NCBI GenBank assembly: GCA_032207245.1
Contig: CM063509.1
Span: 10,447,085 to 10,511,084 of the forward strand
Length of the DNA: 64,000 nucleotides
Direction of reading: 5' to 3'
Source: Pardosa pseudoannulata
Taxonomy: Eukaryota; Arthropoda; Arachnida; Araneae; Lycosidae
The translations under genes were made by a program, and so were the position numbers. Shown here in pieces: positions 57,867-64,000 of the stretch. The notes beneath the pieces were generated by a model. That model saw only the letters and a program-made list of their open reading frames with translations, searched no databases and was not told the origin of the DNA. Positions within the stretch are counted from its first letter, which is position 1. Each line of letters begins with the position of its first letter.

Positions 57867-58665
57867 TACAGAATTATAATACTTTTTAAGTTTTAGAGAA
57901 ATTTTAAATTACTAAGCAAGTTCATATTAAAATTTAAAAATTTAACAGTTAAGAACTCTAAATCCATAACATTCCTGCTTATGTATAATTTGAAAAGATT
58001 ATATTCTGAATGTGATCAGGGAGGGGGCCCGGCAGGAAAATTAGAACCAAACACCTCCATTTCTGCCAGCAGTAGTTCTGATAAAAATATATAAACTATT
58101 AAAGTTACACACCTCTTTGTGAGATAAAATGTTTATCATAAGTATCGAACATACAACATTAAAGTTTGTTTTTTACAAATAATATATACACATATATATT
58201 ACTTAAAATAATTCATCTTAACATAGATAAAAATAGAAAATAGAATAATAAAATAGAAAAGGTCTATTTGCTTTATCTGACCTCCATACATTTTATTTTA
58301 CATTTTGACACTATTTGGATGCTACTTCCTATTTTTGATTTAATTTTTATTAAATAACTGGCAATGGCAAAAATATAACTACATTAAGAAAAAAAGACTA
58401 TCTAAAAGACTTCATATAAGACAAATCAGCTAAGTTTCATCAAAACAAAATATCACATACACAAAAATTGTAAAATAAATGCAAACTGTTACCTTTAAGC
58501 AAGATAGATTTAAGCACACTATGCTATAATTAAACAATTCATAAGTCATAATTGTTGATTTCCTTATTTTACCTCAAATACATTCTGAATGAAAGACAAA
58601 CAGTCAAAATCATAGGTTTAATGAAATTAAAAAATAAATAAATAAATACAAGATTTAATCCCTAC
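57867..58665. other. TRPC4AP intron, nothing recognised
   Basis: AT-rich intronic sequence. A short GC-richer patch lies at about 58019-58040. No element was recognised. Confidence 0.4.
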
Positions 58666-58721
58666 CTTCTAGAGTTTTAAGTTCACTATATTCATTCCAT
58701 GATAACATAACATGTTTGTAG
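58666..58721 (-). CDS. TRPC4AP: TRPC4AP exon, residues 65-84
   Basis: 56 nt. The acceptor is CTCTTTCAG/CTACAA and the donor GAAG/GTAGGG. It encodes YKHVMLSWNEYSELKTLE, completing an Asp codon upstream and starting a Gly codon downstream. The corresponding vertebrate region is K-Y-L-L-L-N-N-Q-E-L-N-E-L. Confidence 0.88.
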
Positions 58722-58929
58722 CTGAAAGAGAAAAATGAAGTTTAAATTTATTTAACTTAAACTATTATAAAATATATTCATAATATGTATCACCTTGGTA
58801 CAAAGTAAAAATATTTTTTATTATACATTTATTTATCATACTTACAAATCACAAGTTGATCAAAATAACTGGTAAATACTACAGATGGCTTGAATTAACT
58901 AAAGTTAATAGTTTTTCTAAAAACTATTC

Positions 58930-59461
58930 TTAACCTCTTGCCTTATGAATCAAGCGACGATTGTGTACCACTTTCGATGAAAGCTTTTCTCCTGTGTTGG
59001 GACCAGAAGCAGTTTCATCATCACTAACTAAATTTTGCACACTTTTTTTACAGGACAAACCATAATGCTATCTTCAGATGTTGTTATCTGTTTCAGTCTC
59101 TAAAGTGTCATCAGGACACTTTCCAGCACCGTTATTAGTATACATTTTCCTTTTTGCCATTAGGTTAAATTTTTAGATTTTTTAAAGAATTTTTTAAGCA
59201 CCAGCAGTTAATTATTTATTGCATATAATATAATACTCTATTGCAATGACGCCTAAGAATAAACGACCCACTCTTATATTGCAACTGTAACAAACAATAA
59301 TGCAAAAACAAAAACTTTATTGCCTAAAAACAATAACATGTCTGATACGAGCTTTTCACTTTTGGCCAGACAGAATCATTACGTGTGTGATACAAGCTTC
59401 TCATTTTAGGCATAGCAGTACGATCACGTCTCCCATACGTTGTTTTAAGGTAAAGGGTTAA
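58930..59461 (-). mobile_element. piggyBac-type element, deleted
   Basis: It is bounded by TTAA. The ends are TTAACCTCTTGCCTTA (left) and, reverse-complemented, TTAACCCTTTACCTTA (right). On the minus strand an ATG at 59161 opens MAKRKMYTNNGAGKCPDD and then acidic residues before a stop, like the N-terminus of a piggyBac transposase. The remainder of the gene is deleted. It lies in a TRPC4AP intron. Confidence 0.7.
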
Positions 59462-60228
59462 AATTTTAAATAACAAATGAATGCAACAGCATATATACAA
59501 CAACATGTATACAATTTTCATAAACGTAGAAACAAACTACCAACTAATTTTTTTCATGAACCATTAAAAGATAGATATTTAGATATGATTATTATTGAAT
59601 GAATCTCCCCAAAACCTATTTTATTCCAAATTCAAAGTATTATGCTAATAATCTACAATAATTTAAAGTTTACATATGTACCCTCTCTTGGTTATTGTAG
59701 AAAGGACTATAACCAATGTTCCTATAATATTCTCCTATTTCATGCACATAGGATATTCTTTAAAAATTTTGTCCTATAATGAAAAAAAAATTTGTACAGT
59801 AATTATTCTGTATATTGTAATTATTTTTTGAACAAAATCGCCAAATGTCGATTTGAAGACATTAAATGCTTTCAACATGAATTCTAGAATTTAAAGATAT
59901 AAAGTATTTTTTTAAATCACTTTTACTTAAAAAGAAAACCGAAAAAAATGCACTAAAAAGTAAAAATTTTGTTTTGAGTTATTGGCTTTGCCACTAAATA
60001 GCAATACTAGTTTAAAATTTCTGCAACTGGAATTCCAAGTAGGCTGGATAGCATTTTGCATTTACCAAACTGATTTTTTTTTTCTACAATTTTTTATGGT
60101 TGAATATTGTTTTGTCACTGGAATTGAACCTATGTCAAAATTTCAGATAATTAGCTAGCCCGGAAGGTAGATAAAAATTAATTTCAAACTACCAAGTGAC
60201 ACACACAAGTGAAGTTAAGTAAAAGTGA
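59462..60228. other. TRPC4AP intron, nothing recognised
   Basis: AT-rich intronic sequence without recognised features. Confidence 0.45.
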
Positions 60229-60794
60229 TTAACACATTGTGTGCGGGTACATTTCACAGCAGAATTGTACCAAGAACGGGCATTTTGTGCGTCAATTTAG
60301 TTATTCAATTAACTCTCAATAGATTGAAAATTATTTAATTTTTAACCAGCTTTTCGTATTTTATATTGAAATATATAAACAAAATATATGAATAGAAATA
60401 TATAAATAACAACCATAAGATTTTTGCAAACAAAAAATATATTTTTAGTGGATAAATTTACAGTAGTATCATAAATATGAAAAATCATATAGAAATAGTA
60501 ATATATAGTTTTAATTTTTTTGAATTAATTCTATATAAACATTTTTACATTATTAGAAAAATGAAAAAAACAATCATAAAACTAATAATATAAAAATAGT
60601 TTTTATTTATCTAAATTTTTCCAGAATTTATGTAGTAGACAAGAACATTCGGCTTCATTTTTCTGTATATACTGTTATTTTTATACCCACAAACAAACCA
60701 TGTTGTTACACTAACATGTTCTAGTACATGACCTGCACTCAAGTATCAATCATCAGAAAACGTACTAGTATGTGTCCCGCATACAGTGTGTTAA
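60229..60794. mobile_element. piggyBac-type MITE
   Basis: TTAA lies at both ends. TTAACACATTGTGTGCGGGT (left) and, reverse-complemented, TTAACACACTGTATGCGGGA (right) form imperfect 20 bp terminal repeats. Length is 566 bp with no coding. It belongs with the element at 29125 (TTAACACATTGTGGACTGG) but differs internally. Confidence 0.8.
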
Positions 60795-61780
60795 AAATGA
60801 AAAGCATTTACTGTTAAAAAATACAGTTAAATTATGTAAAATTCCTAACATTTCTAAGCTATCAATATCTAATACATATATAAACTTTCATCTATTTAAA
60901 ACTGCTATAGACCAGCCTATTTCCCTGTAGATATAACTCAGGTACTGATAATTTGTAGCAAAGTGAAAGATAACAGAATCTTAAGAAGAACATGTGATGT
61001 ATCTCGTTAAGTGACACATACTATGTTCTTCATTTTGAGTGACATCAGAAATTATCTGAAAATAAATTAAGTCAAATAATGTTTATGTATTCTTTTTGAT
61101 AATGCAAAAAATTGATGGTATATTTTTTTCCCCATTTGAAGGGGTTATAGGTATTAAATATAAGTACTTTGATGTCACAGATCACTGCTACACTAGAGAT
61201 CAATAGTTCAGATTCCACACAAGATGGCTGACTATCTTGTGTTCCCAAAATAAAATAGTCAACAAAATAAGTGGCATTATAGAGGTAAATGCTTAATAGG
61301 CTAGTGCCCTTGCGTTATTTTAAATAAATAAATAGATTATGAAAAGAAGTTTTTAGCTACAAAACTGTGGCAATTGTTCCAGAAAAATACCTCTTTTTTA
61401 AATGCAAAAGAGAAGAATAAATTCATTTGTCAGACAATACTTGTCAATTGGTTTAATAATAGTCTTTTTGTTAAAATCACTTATTTACTGGATTGCCATT
61501 TTGGAAAATGTTGAACTCAGAAAGTTTAATGTATTAATTTTATTGTAGAGCACTATTATTAATTTATTAAAATTATACTGTTATGTCTCAGAAAAAAAAA
61601 AATTATAACTCTTGGAATTCACAGGTTTCTTCAGTGAGTATTCACATAAAATAAAAAAAGAAAAAAATATATAAGGCACAATTATCCTTATGTCATGAAA
61701 ATAACTGAAAACCAGAATGTTGATAAACTCAGTAATACATGATAGCAACCCAATTGTAAAATTGAAACATTTCAACCTAC
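60795..61780. other. TRPC4AP intron with a possible SINE relic
   Basis: 61165-61330 has a B-box-like AATAGTTCAGATTCC and a tail (AAATGCTTAATAGGCTAGTGCC) resembling 55965-56015. This could be another SINE family but lacks an A box. The rest is AT-rich. Confidence 0.3.
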
Positions 61781-61839
61781 TCAGAATGGTCACAAAAGCT
61801 ATGGATTAGTCGAAGAACTTGAATCTTTAAAGCAACTTC
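61781..61839 (-). CDS. TRPC4AP: TRPC4AP exon, residues 46-65
   Basis: 59 nt. The acceptor is TATTTTAG/GAAGTT and the donor CTGA/GTAGGT. It encodes EVALKIQVLRLIHSFCDHS, matching the vertebrate I-T-L-K-I-Q-F-L-R-L-L-Q-S-F block. The terminal GA joins the next exon's C to make Asp. The longer ORF past 61781 is intron. Confidence 0.92.
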
Positions 61840-62446
61840 CTAAAAATAAAAAAAAGATATCACTTTTAACAGTTAAAAATAATATCCAATAAAATTTCAA
61901 TATTTTCAACATGAAAGAAAAATTACAGGGTGATAGAACAATTACAGCCACAAAAGAAATATTTCTATAATAAAAAATATATGTTTTAATTCTGAAATTA
62001 GATATTTAGCAATAAGTTTTCTTAACTTTTCAAATTTTAAATCTTTTCTCATTCTGGCCAGGAAGAAAATTCATTATGATTTGTAAAATAATTTAATTTA
62101 AAAAAGAAAGCAAAAAGTTATTTATATTTCACAAACCCTTGAAATTGAAACACTTGAACTTGTTGCACAGATAATGTGCTACTTCTGTACAAACTGCTTT
62201 TGAGCCCAAAAATTAATAATAATAATGTATGGTTCATAGATTAAAATTAATTGATGAAAACATTTTTTTTCTTATAGATAATCATATAAAAATACTTATT
62301 GGGAGATAAGCATGCTTTTGGTAAAAGGCGTAAAAGATAGTATAATTATCTAACTTTTAAAATTTAGCAAGAAATGTTCAGCAAATTAGTAATTATCAGT
62401 AGCTAATATATTATAATAGTAAGCACTTTCCCCATTACATATATGT

Positions 62447-62482
<36 letters not shown>

Positions 62483-63066
62483 TCATATTTTTAATAATTG
62501 TCTTCACAGCAAAGCAAATTGAATTAAAGTTGTCATTTTTATCAATGTTAAATTTCTTTCTATATTTTTTTCGATAATATAAATAAAATGTAGCATTCAT
62601 GAATATTTCACTATAAATTCCCTAGATTAAATGATTTTAACATTCTTGTTTAATATATGATCAAAATTTTAGAAATACAGAAGAAAAAAACTATAATCAC
62701 CTTATATTTACAAAAATAAATTTTAAATTAAACAAAAAATAAAAATTAGATTACATAAGAAACATTTTATAATCATTAAATAGAACACAACTGTGACAAT
62801 TTTTAATTAATATAGTTTATAATACAACACACATGCTAAAAAAGTTACTTAGAAAGTTACTAAAAATTAATGGATAAAACAGAGTTATAAAGAAAATATT
62901 ATAAAATATGTCAGGATAATAATATCATTAACTCATTGCCCACAAGAATTCTAAAATAAACTTGTACAAATTAAAGTTATTGCACTTTAATTTCAGTAGA
63001 AGTCAAAACAATACATAAAACAGAAACTAATTAAATAAGTAGCATAACGAGTTAAATAAAACTTAC
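61840..63066. other. TRPC4AP intron, with a (TA)n run
   Basis: It includes a (TA)n run at 62449-62480. TTAACTCATTGCCCAC at about 62928 resembles a piggyBac end but has no partner. No gene was seen. Confidence 0.4.
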
Positions 63067-63121
63067 AGGACTACATTCACAAGAACTGTTATGTCCAGGT
63101 AATCTGGTATGATCTCGTCTG
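63067..63121 (-). CDS. TRPC4AP: TRPC4AP exon, residues 27-45
   Basis: 55 nt with donor CCT/GTAAGT. It encodes RRDHTRLPGHNSSCECSP, matching the vertebrate G-H-N-Q-N-C-D-C-S-P block. The acceptor reads TTTCAGCAG/ACG: two tandem AG dinucleotides three bases apart allow an exon start at 63121 or 63118, both in frame. Confidence 0.9.
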
Positions 63122-63222
63122 CTGAAAGAAATTTCAAAAATATTTTACCTTTGTAAAAATTTTGATATTCATAAAAAAAGGTGATAGTTTTTGACAAAAA
63201 ATCATATAAAGGAATTACTCAC

Positions 63223-63302
63223 GTATTGGATCGCCAAATGAAATGATCAAATAAATCTGAAAGACGAGGTATCAGTTGTAAATCAGCTAATTCTTTTTGT
63301 AC
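63223..63302 (-). CDS. TRPC4AP: TRPC4AP exon, residues 1-27 of the visible part
   Basis: 80 nt. The acceptor is TTCATTTAG/GTACAA and the donor ATAC/GTGAGT. It encodes VQKELADLQLIPRLSDLFDH followed by FIWRSN, matching the family's L-I-P-x-L-x-x-L-F-D-x-x-I-W-R. The preceding exon was not found up to 64000 and should lie outside the window. Confidence 0.92.
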
Positions 63303-64000
63303 CTAAATGAAGAACAGAAAATGATATAAAAAAAAAAACCAAGAAAAATTCATGTTTTTTTTTTTTTTTTTTTAAATCTTGTAAAACCTCTCTACAGAGT
63401 TTACTGACTAGACGTAAAAAATGTCTCTGAAAAAGATGGTCTATGAGTAGTGGTAAAACATACAAAAGAAAATTGCTATTAAATTTCTTACAAAACATAG
63501 TAAAAATTAATCACCATGGAACTTGAAATGTCTATACAAATTTAAAGAAGGAATTCATTTAAGTTTCCTTTGAATACAAAAATTAAAATTTTTTTTTCAC
63601 CCAATTAAGAGAAAAAAAGCAAAGTGTCTGATCTGCAATACTATATGAGTATTGTTATGTTTGCCAAACAATACAAATGTTCAATACACAAAACTATGTT
63701 TTTTATGGAGCATTAGGATTTACTATTTTATTATATGAGGGTTAATGAGACAGACACCTACTGCTTAAAGAAAATTTTAAATGCATACAAACATCCATGC
63801 CATAGTGGAGTTTGAATTCACAAACTCCAAACTTTGACTCTGTTTTGTGAATTCAATCTTTTTCTTTTGTAGCTCTTCCCATTTGATTTGTATAGAAAAT
63901 TGTTCCAATATTGCACATGCTAATAGTTAGTGATCTCATTTTTTTTTTTTCACAATGTCATACATTTTTCTCAATATAAACAGAAGCTGATATATATATT
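63303..64000. other. TRPC4AP intron to the window edge
   Basis: A 71-codon minus-strand frame (63283-63498) overlaps an exon at its end but does not match the protein and contains an A/T run, so I treat it as intron. T17 lies at 63355-63373. The degraded SINE at 63738 is listed separately. Confidence 0.4.
63738..63832 (-). repeat. SINE family A, degraded copy
   Basis: GAGGGTTAATGAGACAGACA, CCTACTGCTTAAAG and CATACAAACATCCATGCCAT with TGAATTCACAAACTCC retain the order and spacing of the SINE body. The B box is mutated and the A-box half and GGTTTGG tail are gone. It is clearly older than the copies at 46547 and 57682. Confidence 0.75.

Larger units (their letters stand above)
35262..63302 (-). 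other. TRPC4AP: TRPC4AP (TRUSS) gene, C-terminal half, 12 exons
   Basis: Twelve minus-strand exons with GT donors and AG acceptors join into one frame of 1176 nt (391 codons plus TGA) with consistent phases at every junction. The product matches the second half of TRPC4AP, recalled as about 800 residues in human. Diagnostic stretches are LIPRLSDLFDHFIWR, PGHNSSCECSP, FDLLGELIRFN, SLVDSNM, LTQENVSCLNTALVILM, FWQDHYLQKDKD and the terminal WKDTVTLL. TRPC4AP is a helical-repeat protein that acts as a substrate receptor of CUL4-DDB1 ubiquitin ligases and was also described as a TNF-receptor/TRPC-channel-associated scaffold. The 5' exons lie past the right edge. Introns are large and carry many transposons, none of which interrupts an exon. 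Confidence 0.9.

Noticed and set aside
63283..63498. 71-codon minus-strand frame as a TRPC4AP exon
   Set aside because: The translation does not fit the family sequence expected before VQKELADL, and it includes a T-run artefact.

Overview
The window is AT-rich, intron-rich, transposon-laden eukaryotic DNA. It most likely comes from an arthropod, and a chelicerate such as a spider is my best guess. The grounds are the two recognisable host genes, the mix of Tc1/mariner, hAT, piggyBac, pogo/Tigger, P/THAP, Jockey-type LINE and copia elements, and several tRNA-derived SINE families. The species is inferred, not shown. No bacterial gene, operon or CRISPR array is present.

Layout. (1) 1-2302, minus strand: the first coding exon (signal peptide and start of the ectodomain) of a bark beetle/Anakonda-like junction protein, with its intron running off the left edge. 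(2) 2303-35261: intergenic DNA built mostly from repeats. It holds a SINE, a roughly 500 bp direct duplication next to microsatellites, a second diverged direct repeat, a 3.9 kb palindromic locus with Helitron-like ends, and a Jockey-type LINE split by a THAP-domain transposon that itself carries a SINE. It also holds a Tc1 element with in-frame stops, a decayed ZMYM1-like hAT, a piggyBac-type MITE and a possible solo LTR. A few unassigned candidate exons lie on the plus strand between 26.4 and 28.5 kb. (3) 35262-63302, minus strand: twelve exons encoding the C-terminal 391 residues of TRPC4AP (TRUSS). They join into one open frame with consensus splice sites and end at a TGA at 35262. The 5' half of this gene lies beyond the right edge.

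The TRPC4AP introns are full of insertions: an internally deleted mariner, a Helitron-like/BEL-derived repeat, a pogo/Tigger relic, a Tc1 element with three stops in an otherwise open frame, two hAT elements with perfect 8 bp target duplications, a nearly complete copia element (two 236 bp LTRs, AAAAC target duplication, half-tRNA-iMet primer site, one frameshift, missing integrase Asp), a second Tigger relic, several SINEs, two piggyBac-type MITEs and a long perfect hairpin. One exon (47277-47417) survives between a hAT and a copia element, with only about 55-65 bp of intron left on each side.

I found no coordinated undescribed system. The most useful leads are the nested LINE/THAP/SINE insertion, the palindromic Helitron-like locus, the squeezed TRPC4AP exon, the intronic hairpin at 57533 and the unassigned plus-strand exons near 26.4-28.5 kb.
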